From NCBI RefSeq assembly GCF_963678635.1, contig NC_087062.1, positions 25,316,177 through 25,380,176 of the forward strand: 64,000 bases of DNA, in the 5' to 3' direction. Position numbers and translations under genes: made by a program. Shown here piece by piece: positions 20,462-29,680 of this stretch. Source of the DNA: Symsagittifera roscoffensis (lineage: Eukaryota; Xenacoelomorpha; Acoela; Convolutidae). Positions within the stretch are counted from its first letter, which is position 1; each line of letters begins with the position of its first letter. A model generated the notes under the pieces. That model saw only the letters and a list, made by a program, of their open reading frames with translations. It was not told where the DNA came from and made no database searches.

Positions 20462-21595
20462 ACCAAAAAGCTATCAAAAATTGCTACCCAAAAGTCACCA
20501 AGTCAGTCTTCACCGACATCATCCCAAGATAACCCAACAACACTTTCAACTACCAATAATCCTCAAACATCTACACGAATTTCCTTTCAAGATAACCCAT
20601 ACACTTTTGAAGAACGACACGCTCGTTTATCAGAACCACTAGAACCAGTTCAACGACAAGCACCTCTAAGCGAACCAACATATAACTTATACCCAACACT
20701 ACCACAAGAATTAAGTAGAATAAGAAATCCTAGTCAAAACCAAAATACAGTCGAAATAAATAGACAAATTATACATCCTCGACGGAACAGAAATTTTCTA
20801 ACTCCCCGAGTTCATTTTGATATACCTCAATCCCCATCACAAAACACTCCAGAAAACCCCATTGGTATATTACCAGAAACCCCTACGCTTCTTTCACAAC
20901 GTAGCACCTCAAGCCTACCATCAGATTACTTAGGTTCAACACCAACATCTGAACAAATACGTGAAAATCCCTTTAACCCCCCAAACCAGGCATCACGACT
21001 ACCATATTGGACAACACATTCATTTACACAAGGTGAATTAAATTTAGTCAATGATCCAATAGATATTTCTACAGATACAACAACATCCTCATCACTACCA
21101 GAAACATTCTCACTACCATCAACACCATCAATAAGCCAGATTTCACCACCACCTTTTAACTTAAATTTTCCAAATAATCTCGACGCCAGATATCGAGAAC
21201 AATCATCAACAAATATCCCTTTAAGACTAGATTGGAATACATTTACAGCCCCTCCACCATTATTTGGACAACATCTAGAAAGTAATCGCCTCCACAACTG
21301 GGCACTTAATAGATTACAATACCGACAAGACATTCACGACGATATCCGTGATCACAATATCCAAATACTCCAACAAAACAGTTTACAATTAAAGTTTGAA
21401 ATCACAGTTAAATTAAACAACATTACTCAACATCCCTACCCATTAAACCCACCAAACATAACAGCTCAATCACTACCACCACCATTTATAACCACTGAAG
21501 TAATATATAAATACGACAGATATACCAAAAACACAATTGGTTACATCACATTTTATAACCCATACTCAGGATTATCATACTCATGTATATTCTAA
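20462..21595 (+). CDS. ATG-less 377-codon open frame, unknown protein, probably a spliced 3' exon
   Basis: The frame is open for 377 codons between a TAG at 20459-20461 and a TAA at 21593-21595 and contains no ATG in frame. Residues about 1-270 are rich in Pro, Ser, Thr, Gln and Asn and look disordered. About 275-377 is more folded: a Trp/charged helix (LDWNTF to HNWALNRLQYRQDIH), then a beta-like, Tyr-rich end (YITFYNPYSGLSY). Codon use matches Gag-Pol and Env. The env ATG lies within its last 13 bases. Only one ATG in any frame (21051, a three-codon ORF) occurs in 20462-21582. An upstream exon or a non-AUG start must supply initiation. No family recognised. The length of the open frame and the ATG depletion argue against chance. 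Confidence 0.7.
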   Translation, partial: TKKLSKIATQKSPSQSSPTSSQDNPTTLSTTNNPQTSTRISFQDNPYTFEERHARLSEPLEPVQRQAPLSEPTYNLYPTLPQELSRIRNPSQNQNTVEINRQIIHPRRNRNFLTPRVHFDIPQSPSQNTPENPIGILPETPTLLSQRSTSSLPSDYLGSTPTSEQIRENPFNPPNQASRLPYWTTHSFTQGELNLVNDPIDISTDTTTSSSLPETFSLPSTPSISQISPPPFNLNFPNNLDARYREQSSTNIPLRLDWNTFTAPPPLFGQHLESNRLHNWALNRLQYRQDIHDDIRDHNIQILQQNSLQLKFEITVKLNNITQHPYPLNPPNITAQSLPPPFITTEVIYKYDRYTKNTIGYITFYNPYSGLSYSCIF

Positions 21596-24198
21596 AATTA
21601 TTAATTTTTCTCCAGCTCCTTTTCCTAGTAATCTCAAATCAAAACATAAACCCTTCTCCCCGCACAGGACCCCAAGATTTATTAGTAACACATTACGATT
21701 GTGAAGAAAACGAACAAAAAACACTACACAAGTATGCAATAAATCAAGTATCACAGTGCGAAACAGAACCCCAAGCCATAGAAACTACAAATGTCATAGC
21801 AACACTTTATTCAAAAGCCCGAGCAACTACAGTTATAGGATATAAATTCACAGCAACATTTTCTGAAAAGAAAGTACATTGTTCACAAGTCTCAAACGGA
21901 AATAAAAACCGACTTGACCATGAATCATTCTACCAGAGTAATATAGAACGACTTTTACATCTCAATCCCGAAGATTGTAAAAACGAGTTACTCCGACTAA
22001 ACATCACAAAAAATAAAAACACAGATAGAAAGTTAGTATATTTCCAAGTTTTTTCAGATTCTGTACATCAAGCAGAACTTGAAAGATATCAAGGACATAT
22101 AAAATTAGATGAAAAAAACCCATACAACGGCGCACACGGACGATTAACTTATGACATACACGATAAACACTGGATACCACACATTGGTATAAATGACCCA
22201 TCAAACTGCAAAGCAGACACAAAAAATAAAGGATACCAAGAAATAATGTTTTTCGATTGGAAAATACAACTCGAAAAAATACAACTCACACGAGATTTAT
22301 CAGACAACACAATGATTTATCAAGGAATTAGATTACCTTGTAAAAACGACCAAGGTTATTGCGACCCTACAACCAGAACACAAGCAACAATTGTTTGGTT
22401 CCCCGAAGACACATGTACAACATTTCAAGTAGCAAAAATACACGCTCGTATGATAAAATTTCACGAAAAATATTTTATACAATCAATACCATATGAACAA
22501 GTAAATCCATTACGAAAGATAAGTTCTAATTTTCGAAACATTCATAATATAGAAAATAAATTAACACGTTTTCAATTATATCAAGAAACAGAACTTGCAT
22601 GTAAATACAGAAACCCACTTCACAAAACACAATACTCTGAAATATTAGTTGAATACGAAAATGGATTCGACATGACCACTGGAAAAATAAAAGTCGACCC
22701 ATACGCCACAAGTCATCCCCTAAACGAAGGAACATCATATATACCAGTTAATTTTCAAAAGAATACAGGTCAACCTGGTGGACATTTAAAACCCCAAAAC
22801 GATCAAAGCACACGTTTACAAGAACTATCACTAATGAATAGTACATATTTTGGTAATATCCACTATGATATTCACTTAGATATGAAACTAGACTACACGA
22901 TTAGCCGAATTTTTCAAGAAATGTCACTCTCCGAATTAGAAACATTACACCAACTATGCGAATTAGAAAGAACACAAATATTACAATCACTTGCACTAGC
23001 AGTATTAAAAATAACCTACGCAGGATATTTACTATCAGGAAATAGATCAAATTTTTTAGACTATGAAGGAAACATATTATGGTTTTATACTTGTACTAAA
23101 AAAGTATCACCACTATACGTTTTTGAAGATAAACGATGTTATAAAAGAATCCCTATCTTTTATAAGAATAAAGTACATTTCGTTGACACACTTTCACGAA
23201 GAACCTATTTCTGGGATACCGCAGTTCCATGTGGATCAGAAAATAGCCACAACGTAGTACAACTAAACCCTGATGAAGATAAATATTACCTTCTCACCCC
23301 ATATCCCACATTAATGCAATCACTCAAAAAATTTTCACCAGAAAGCATTCGCGCTATCGCTCGAAACCCAAATATAGACTTACAATCAATAGGAATATAC
23401 TCAAAATCAGATATTCAACATCACATTAGAACACAACAATTCCAGGAATTATTAACACAAAAGGACACAATACAAAGACAATCAATTGACCAAAACTTAC
23501 GCAAACTTGCCGAAACCGCAGGATTTGCAGACATCTATACGCAAGACTATAGCGGATATTTTAAAGACATTAAAGATTATATATATCTAAACGGTGAAAA
23601 ATACCGTCCCCAAGATATATCACCTATCAATATTTTTAGCTTTGTTACACTCAAGAATGAAATTCTTGATTTTCTAGGATGGCCCTACTACATCTTAGAA
23701 AAACTAACTATTTTATACGCAATGTTTAACTTTATTGGATTTCTTTTTTCACTCTTAAAAGGAATCTATAACACATGTGCTATACACACACAAGTCAATA
23801 GACAAGCAAGTGTAGCACGCATACTATTTGCAGGATTTTTTGGAATATTTTCTACATCTATAAACAAAATTCTTTTAGACGCACAAATAAAAGAATATAA
23901 CACAAAAATAGCAACAAGACAGAACACATACGACGAAGAACATAACAATGCAGACACAAAACCAACAGCACCACAGTTACCACCCCTGCCACATAACCAT
24001 CCATTATCCCTAGTCCCACGTAATTCTCGAAATTTAGCCATAACACATAATAATTTTAGACCAAACATATCACAAAGTCCCATCCAACATATAATGCCAC
24101 ACCACTCACAAGATGAAAATACTTATGAACAAATTATAGAACAACCCCATACCACCGCTTTTCAGTCTCAAAATAATCATTTTTTTAGCCCACGATGA
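21583..24198 (+). CDS. env: Env-like membrane glycoprotein, 871 aa
   Basis: Signal peptide at residues 1-18 (LLIFLQLLFLVIS core). The ectodomain to about residue 690 has many cysteines and sequons at N140, N419 and N487. Strong membrane segment about 702-728, then a second hydrophobic stretch at about 745-765. A long polar tail (770-871) contains PTAP (794-797), a Pro-rich run and YEQI (848-851). Order and position after pol are those of retroviral-type Env. The N-terminal spacing of YDC, a second Cys, and HC within 90 residues reminds me of the glycoproteins of chuvirus-like negative-strand viruses captured by invertebrate LTR elements; that is an inference from memory of the family, not a match I can test. 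No clear furin site or fusion peptide was seen. The start overlaps the previous frame by 13 bases and the stop overlaps the next ORF (ATGA). Confidence 0.78.
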   Translation: MYILKLLIFLQLLFLVISNQNINPSPRTGPQDLLVTHYDCEENEQKTLHKYAINQVSQCETEPQAIETTNVIATLYSKARATTVIGYKFTATFSEKKVHCSQVSNGNKNRLDHESFYQSNIERLLHLNPEDCKNELLRLNITKNKNTDRKLVYFQVFSDSVHQAELERYQGHIKLDEKNPYNGAHGRLTYDIHDKHWIPHIGINDPSNCKADTKNKGYQEIMFFDWKIQLEKIQLTRDLSDNTMIYQGIRLPCKNDQGYCDPTTRTQATIVWFPEDTCTTFQVAKIHARMIKFHEKYFIQSIPYEQVNPLRKISSNFRNIHNIENKLTRFQLYQETELACKYRNPLHKTQYSEILVEYENGFDMTTGKIKVDPYATSHPLNEGTSYIPVNFQKNTGQPGGHLKPQNDQSTRLQELSLMNSTYFGNIHYDIHLDMKLDYTISRIFQEMSLSELETLHQLCELERTQILQSLALAVLKITYAGYLLSGNRSNFLDYEGNILWFYTCTKKVSPLYVFEDKRCYKRIPIFYKNKVHFVDTLSRRTYFWDTAVPCGSENSHNVVQLNPDEDKYYLLTPYPTLMQSLKKFSPESIRAIARNPNIDLQSIGIYSKSDIQHHIRTQQFQELLTQKDTIQRQSIDQNLRKLAETAGFADIYTQDYSGYFKDIKDYIYLNGEKYRPQDISPINIFSFVTLKNEILDFLGWPYYILEKLTILYAMFNFIGFLFSLLKGIYNTCAIHTQVNRQASVARILFAGFFGIFSTSINKILLDAQIKEYNTKIATRQNTYDEEHNNADTKPTAPQLPPLPHNHPLSLVPRNSRNLAITHNNFRPNISQSPIQHIMPHHSQDENTYEQIIEQPHTTAFQSQNNHFFSPR

Positions 24199-26003
24199 GC
24201 CGACAACTTGGATCCCTACACCGATCAAATTCCCACCCAACCAACCTCACCACTCCAATCCCAATAATACCACTTTTTGCTTTTCCGCCACCCGATTTCC
24301 CATCCAGTAATGTAACATCCGGCATGAATTCCGATACTAATTCACACATCTCAGTTTTATACTCCATCTCACAACTCAATAACCCGAATATTGAAACCCC
24401 CGATGAATTTGCCGACTCTGAACCATCTCCATCAAATAATTTTCACACCAATCCCTTAAATTTTTCCCAACCCCCTTTTCAACCCATACTACCAAATAAC
24501 CCTGACCCAACCAATTCTACACCCTCTTATGCTTCCCAAGTCACTCCAACCTACTCCTCACTTCACTCAAACCAATCATCTCATTCTTCAGACAACCCCC
24601 GAATCTCCCCAGAACTAGATAATTTCATTACCCTACAACAACAATCCTATCACCTTGACACCCCAACCATAAACCAAATCTCATCCACAATAGATTCATC
24701 CAACCCTCCTACCCCTACACCCTCTTCAATTTATACTGATTCATTAGCACCATCATCCACAACTACTGTATCTTCACTCAACACTAATAGAGCTTACCGC
24801 ACTTTTAAAAGGAAGTTCCCCAACCATCCTTTCCCAGCGAAACCAGGAACAGCCCGTGAATACATCAACCATCCACAACACACTAACACAAAAGAATTTT
24901 TAGCTATCACCTTACCCTCATTTCCACAATACACCTTAAACACCCCTCATGACACTAACGAGACACGTAACTTTGTAGACGAATACGTTTTAATGCCTAC
25001 CCTTCCTTGGACCTCATATTATCATTTTACAAATCCCCTTTGCTTACCTTTATCTAACACTCATATCGATATAGAACGAAATAAGGACATGCTATATCGA
25101 CTCACTACACCACTAACACCTAGACAATTTACTTACATTGGATACAAAAAATCACTAAAAACACACACTGCACCCCGAGCTAATGAATATACACTAGAAT
25201 ATTACAATCATAACATCATCAGAACTAACCAAGATCAATTCTTAGACGACGATCGCTTCGCTAACCCACAAATCACCGAGAAATTTTTCATTAAAACACC
25301 ATATATATTTACACTAAATATCTTCGATCGCAAGTTTGACCACATTATCTCAGAAGCACTAACAGACACGCAAGCCTACGAACGTTTTAACGAACGCTTC
25401 CAAATCTTTTCACTAACCTTTCATTTCCTTGCACCACATGAAAGAGATTTGCACTGCTCACACGATATTATGTTGCGCACTAAACAAACACACACATATA
25501 CTTATTATCGTTTCATCCAAAATCACTTTGACCTACACACTCCCTCCAGACAACCACCCCATCGTTTTCAATTCATCAATTCCAAATACACCTCACCATT
25601 CTTTCTTAACTTCACATATTGCATTAAAGATACTAACCTTCATGGTATTCTTCGAAATTATGATCCCATAACCCAAATGTATATCTTTTGTCCCATCACC
25701 AAGACCTTCAACGCAGAAGAATCCCGACCCTTCCTCATTCCACACGAGTTTGTACAACCTATAGAAATCCCCATTTTAGAATTCATCCATAACACTAAAT
25801 TCAACCACAAATTATATAATCTAATCCAAAACACACCTTATGAATTTGCAGTTGGCACTGAAGAACTAACCACCATTAAGGCACTTCAACTGCTTTGGCC
25901 ACTGCTTCAAACTAAAAATATCATCCGCATATTAGCCAAACTACTAAAAACTTCAGATCTCATCCACGACATTTTCCCCCACGGTTTCTTCCCCGACGAC
26001 TAA
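24195..26003 (+). CDS. 602-aa protein of unknown function, last ORF of the retroelement
   Basis: Starts in an ATGA overlap with the env stop, the typical layout for termination-reinitiation. Residues 1-200 are Pro/Ser/Thr/Asn-rich and low in complexity. Residues about 200-602 look folded, rich in Phe, Tyr, His, Pro and Thr, with a basic start (FKRKFPNHPF). There is no signal peptide, membrane segment, zinc motif or enzyme motif that I can name. The coding strand is visibly richer in C (CCC, ACC, ATC codons) and less A-rich than Gag-Pol and Env, which may mean a separate origin. The stop is followed after three bases by a consensus splice donor. Accessory, regulatory or capsid-like roles cannot be told apart. 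Confidence 0.72.
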   Translation: MSRQLGSLHRSNSHPTNLTTPIPIIPLFAFPPPDFPSSNVTSGMNSDTNSHISVLYSISQLNNPNIETPDEFADSEPSPSNNFHTNPLNFSQPPFQPILPNNPDPTNSTPSYASQVTPTYSSLHSNQSSHSSDNPRISPELDNFITLQQQSYHLDTPTINQISSTIDSSNPPTPTPSSIYTDSLAPSSTTTVSSLNTNRAYRTFKRKFPNHPFPAKPGTAREYINHPQHTNTKEFLAITLPSFPQYTLNTPHDTNETRNFVDEYVLMPTLPWTSYYHFTNPLCLPLSNTHIDIERNKDMLYRLTTPLTPRQFTYIGYKKSLKTHTAPRANEYTLEYYNHNIIRTNQDQFLDDDRFANPQITEKFFIKTPYIFTLNIFDRKFDHIISEALTDTQAYERFNERFQIFSLTFHFLAPHERDLHCSHDIMLRTKQTHTYTYYRFIQNHFDLHTPSRQPPHRFQFINSKYTSPFFLNFTYCIKDTNLHGILRNYDPITQMYIFCPITKTFNAEESRPFLIPHEFVQPIEIPILEFIHNTKFNHKLYNLIQNTPYEFAVGTEELTTIKALQLLWPLLQTKNIIRILAKLLKTSDLIHDIFPHGFFPDD

Positions 26004-26006
26004 CAG

Positions 26007-26090
26007 GTAAGTATGAATTATACATATTACTAATTAATTCAAATATTAGAAATTCACCATTCTTTATCCATGTTTTCTTTAAAATTTTAG
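26007..26090 (+). other. 84-bp intron in the 3' UTR
   Basis: Donor ACAG|GTAAGTAT at 26006/26007, three bases after the TAA of the 602-aa ORF. Acceptor TTTCTTTAAAATTTTAG ends at 26090. Length and AT-richness suit a short invertebrate intron. Both ends match consensus. If spliced after export-coupled deposition of junction proteins, a junction so close to the stop (3 bases) would not trigger decay. Proof needs RNA data. Confidence 0.55.
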
Positions 26091-26120
26091 CCTTCATCCT
26101 AGATCATCTGAAAAATTCAC

Positions 26121-26140
26121 AAAAGAAAAATAAAAAATAG
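26121..26140 (+). promoter_or_regulatory. A-rich tract, candidate polypurine tract
   Basis: AAAAGAAAAA at 26121-26130, then TAAAAAATAG. Its place downstream of the last ORF suits a plus-strand primer of an LTR element, but the T interrupts it and no LTR start was recognised after it. Confidence 0.25.
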
Positions 26141-26211
26141 CAAACTTCTTCAAAACTGTTTAAGACCCTATTAAATTTTTGCACCAACAATTAAATAAAT
26201 ATAATACCAAT

Positions 26212-26328
26212 GCAGTAAATTAATTTATAAATTTTTCCCCCACCAGCAGTAAATCTAATAATGATGAAAATTTGTAACTTAATTTCCCCCAACAACTAGC
26301 AGTAAAATTAAAATTCTATGTAGTAAAT
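26212..26328 (+). repeat. short repeated word GCAGTAAAT in the 3' region
   Basis: GCAGTAAAT at 26212 and 26246, GCAGTAAAA at 26299 and TAGTAAAT at 26321, two of them shortly after runs of C (TTTTTCCCCCACCA and AATTTCCCCCAACA). Looks like a small diverged tandem array in the 3' UTR or in a degenerate LTR. Confidence 0.45.
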
Positions 26329-26339
26329 TCATAAGAAGC

Positions 26340-27600
26340 AAAAGCAGTACTAACCTTTTGATATTTTCATTCACTCGCACAAGAATTCTATCCAAACTCG
26401 CACAGCTCGCCCACGAAGAATTGTTTAAAATAATGAATTTCAGTTTGAAGCTTTCACACTTGATAACTCTAACACAAGATAACACGTTTCAAACTTTCCT
26501 TTAACCCGGTTGGAAAGGAATTATATACTAAACAAAACTAACCAATGCAGCTTACTAAACACCACAACACATAGCATAACAGCATGACTAAGAAAAGGAA
26601 ACCAACGGTACCCAAACCGGATTAACCCAGTTTAAAACTGGATAATTTATTCTTTTGAAGACTATTATAAAGTCTAAGAAAGAAATAATAAAACACAAAA
26701 AAGTCGAAAGACAAACCCATACCACAAACAATTTGATTTTTGAAAAAAGGACACAACCAACAAAACATAAGAAAAACCACAACAACAACTTTCTTGGCGT
26801 TGTAAATAGGTTGTTTGTTTTTGGCGCTGCAAAACGAAAACAGGGTGTATGCAGCGAATAAATACAAAGGAAGTCGTCTTGTGTCGGGTTTTATGGGCAC
26901 TCACATCAGCTCTTAGAAGAAGGTTGGTAACCTCACCCACAAAGAGTCAACATATAAAACACCCTTGTCGGTAAGAATAGCAAAATGTTTTGTACTTTGC
27001 TTGGCTGATATCGTTGGTTGAACTCAATGTTTTTTCGACTCAGGGTGGCGCTGCGTGATGGCACCCTCTCTTGATAGTCTGTACTAAGCTTTGAATGAAA
27101 TGGAGTATTAAATTCAGTTACTGTTTTCAGAATTCGTAGTTAAAATGAATTTCTCCGTTTTCATACTGCCCTCCAAAAGACCTCTCACTCGCTTACATTA
27201 GTTTAAAACAATTGAGATATTTGACAATTGTGTTAGGTAGCCGTGCTATTGAATCTATTTAACATCTTATTGCTCCATTTTTGGTGATTAACAATAATTA
27301 CCTAAGGTAGTTATGCAGCTCTCCATCATGTAACAAACATGTTATTGCCAAATAATTTAAAGATAAGAATCTTAAATTTTTATATGTGCAATAGATTTGA
27401 AACACGAACTAAAATGCAAAAGAGAAAAATGATAGGAACAAGACAAAGTCGAAAACTTGAAAAAACTGTTTGTTTAGAAAATAGAATTTTTCACTGAATA
27501 AGACCTTTACTCAGCTCTAACTGGATGTTAATGGAGAGTAAAAATTAAATTCAAACAAAAACTTTATGTGACGACCACTTTGTCTTCCATATTGTGAGTA
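26340..27600. other. no gene; possible degenerate 3' LTR or host flank
   Basis: I compared this stretch by eye with 9.09-9.9 kb and found no shared block. It has a CCAGTTT-A-AAACTGG hairpin near 26628-26642 and an AATAAA in GAATAAATAC near 26858, but nothing I can call an LTR. Base composition changes here from A/C-rich to mixed, which marks the end of the retroelement. Confidence 0.4.
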
Positions 27601-29520
27601 TAAGAAGGTTAATGATATGAAAAAAGTTGAACCGATTCAATCTGGTTCGAGGTCTCCATTCTCGCTGTTCGAAATCGAGCCTCTTGCTCGCTGTTCCTAG
27701 GTAAGAACAAACCGAGATTCTTCTTGATCACTCGTTTGGTGTCTGATATGCATACAAAACTGATTAAGTCAGAACCATTTCATTCTCTGGTCTTGTTGGA
27801 ATTCCTTTTGTTTGAAGTCCTTGTTGTTTGAGTTCCTTTGTGCTTCAGGCTTGAGCCGATAGAATTGGTCTGAGCTCAACTTTTCCACTCTGTGATTTGG
27901 TAAACTTTGTTGTCAAAGATCTCGAAGCGGTGGCAAAGATACATTACCAACGCATGTAGAGCAGTAGATTTCCAACTAAGTTTTTTATCGTCATCATTAG
28001 AGTCACTTTAAGTTGGACTTGCTGTTTCATCTTGTCCCTTACTGTTGCTTTCAAAAGTGTCATGTTATGAGCTATCCGTTTTGCTATCTCGTTCAATTGG
28101 TCAATTTTATCAACAGGCGACTTCCAATCAGTTTAGCTTACACGTCCCAGAAATAGCCCAAATTCTGTATCCGTTTTCGACTCGAATTGAGGTGTTTGTG
28201 TTGTATCTGAAAGTTCTGATAGCTGATGAGACAAAAATCCAACTTCTCTACGTGTATCCGAGATGCTGATGATTTATCACATTATCGAGGTCCTGTGTCA
28301 TCTTTATTCACTAACTCTTCAGCTGTACTCCACAGTCTCAAGTTTTTATTTTGAAGCCTACATGATTTTGTATTTTGGGAATGTTTTGTTTGTCCGAATA
28401 GTTTTTTTTTGTCCGAAATCAAACGCTAAGTCAACTTAAACTTTCTGCCAATTATCTAATTGAAGTTTTGTTGCCTGTTTACTGTTTTGTACACTCTCAA
28501 CACTGTTATTGGCGAATGGAAACATTACATGTCAACGCACGAGCACGAACCGATAAGCGTTCTCGTATGTGGCATCGGTATGACTTTTGCTCTATATAAC
28601 AGAAGTGATGTTTGGCCGGATGCATATGGTCTTGTCGAGCTCAGCAGCAATCCTTTATCGATAATCGTGACATCCCTCTCTAATTACACGTCGTAGTATA
28701 AGTGAGCGTCATTTGACAGAGTTGCTTAGTCAGACAATGGTTTTCATCTTTCTGGCTTCTGTAGAGTGCTTCAGTTATTGCAAGCAATGATTCTCTCGGT
28801 ATAAGAGACACTGGCAGATGCTGATCTATGAGTGTTTATGAAGAGTTGAGGATATTTGTCTGGATTCAGAGAGAGCAGCTTTGTAGCTTGTTTTTTCTGC
28901 TTCGATTTTACTATGAAGCGATGGTGCCTAGTCATAAAAATAAACAGATGCCTTGAAACAGAGCTTGAGTGCAATATTTTAGGACGTGGATATTTTCTTG
29001 TTTTGCATCAAACTTCGCTGTGATGACTTTACAGTTTTTGTTTTGGTTGTCAAAGGTTTGCTGTTGAATAGATTCGTTTTCTACTAGTTCGTTGAACGGC
29101 AAAACTTCTAACTTGCAGAGTTCTCGTTTTCGAGGACATGGTCGGTTAACGCTATTGAGTGATCTTCTAACGACTCATTGTTCTGTGCTTTTGCTAGCCT
29201 CTGATCTGGCCAAGACTTGAGCATCCCCATACTTCCATATCTGCCAAAAATTGACATTGGTAAGCCAGAGTTAAAAAGTCCAATGCTTTTTGATGGTGCT
29301 CTTTGGATGCTTCCAGATACAGCTGGATTTAGTTAACGAATGGTGAAGTAAGTTTTCTGATCTGCCAGATTTAGTCTTTCCTGAATTGGGTTTTGATTTC
29401 ATTTGATTCTATCCGCCATTTGACGTTGAAGGGACCTGTAGTCGTGTAGAAATAGGCGAGGAACTCTAGTGTGCATTCGATCAATGGTGCTTGCCATGGT
29501 CCTGTGAGGTTTTGAAATGT
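27600..29520 (-). pseudogene. decayed minus-strand coding relic, unknown
   Basis: Minus-strand translation of about 29520-29050 gives long stretches of protein-like composition in competing frames, broken by a few stops (for example ADQKTYFTI, NNESLEDHSIALTDHV and QLYLEASKEHHQKALDFLTL). Another helix-like bit occurs near 28730. The charged, Gln/Glu-rich character would suit a Gag-like protein of a dead retrotransposon, but no domain is recognised and the plus-strand frames here (28045-28269, 28460-28696) look like chance. Confidence 0.35.
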
Positions 29521-29680
29521 TTATCACATTTTAGTCTTCATCAGAAAATTGTTTGTCGGAAAATATGGTATGAGCTGGATATTGACGAATTTTTTCTCTG
29601 CTTGCAAAATTTTTCTATTTTTGTGGAACAGGATATCGGAGTTGAAGGCATTTTTGTTGGGTGAGACTTTTTTAGAATTT

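Larger units (their letters stand above)
9091..26140 (+). mobile_element. giant Ty3/gypsy-like retroelement with Env-like and accessory ORFs
   Basis: A single plus-strand unit of roughly 17 kb carries an intact Gag-Pol of Ty3/gypsy order (PR-RT-RNaseH-IN with GPY/F), an Env-like protein, a 602-aa unknown protein, an ATG-less 377-codon frame and several small ORFs. Ordinary Ty3/gypsy elements are about 5-8 kb. All the large frames are uninterrupted, so the copy is young or under selection. The sense strand is strikingly G-poor and A/C-rich from about 9.8 to 26 kb, unlike both flanks. Ends are uncertain: 9091 (TGTACAG) and the A-rich tract at 26121-26140 are only my estimates, because I found no matching LTR pair. 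Truncation of one LTR or a domesticated locus are alternatives. Confidence 0.85.

Noticed and set aside
20926..21333. 135-codon minus-strand frame
   Set aside because: Antisense shadow of the ATG-less plus-strand frame; the plus frame is longer and shares the codon style of its neighbours.
26622..26940. Overlapping 88- and 92-codon minus frames after the retroelement
   Set aside because: Two frames over the same T-rich complement, no motif and no start support.
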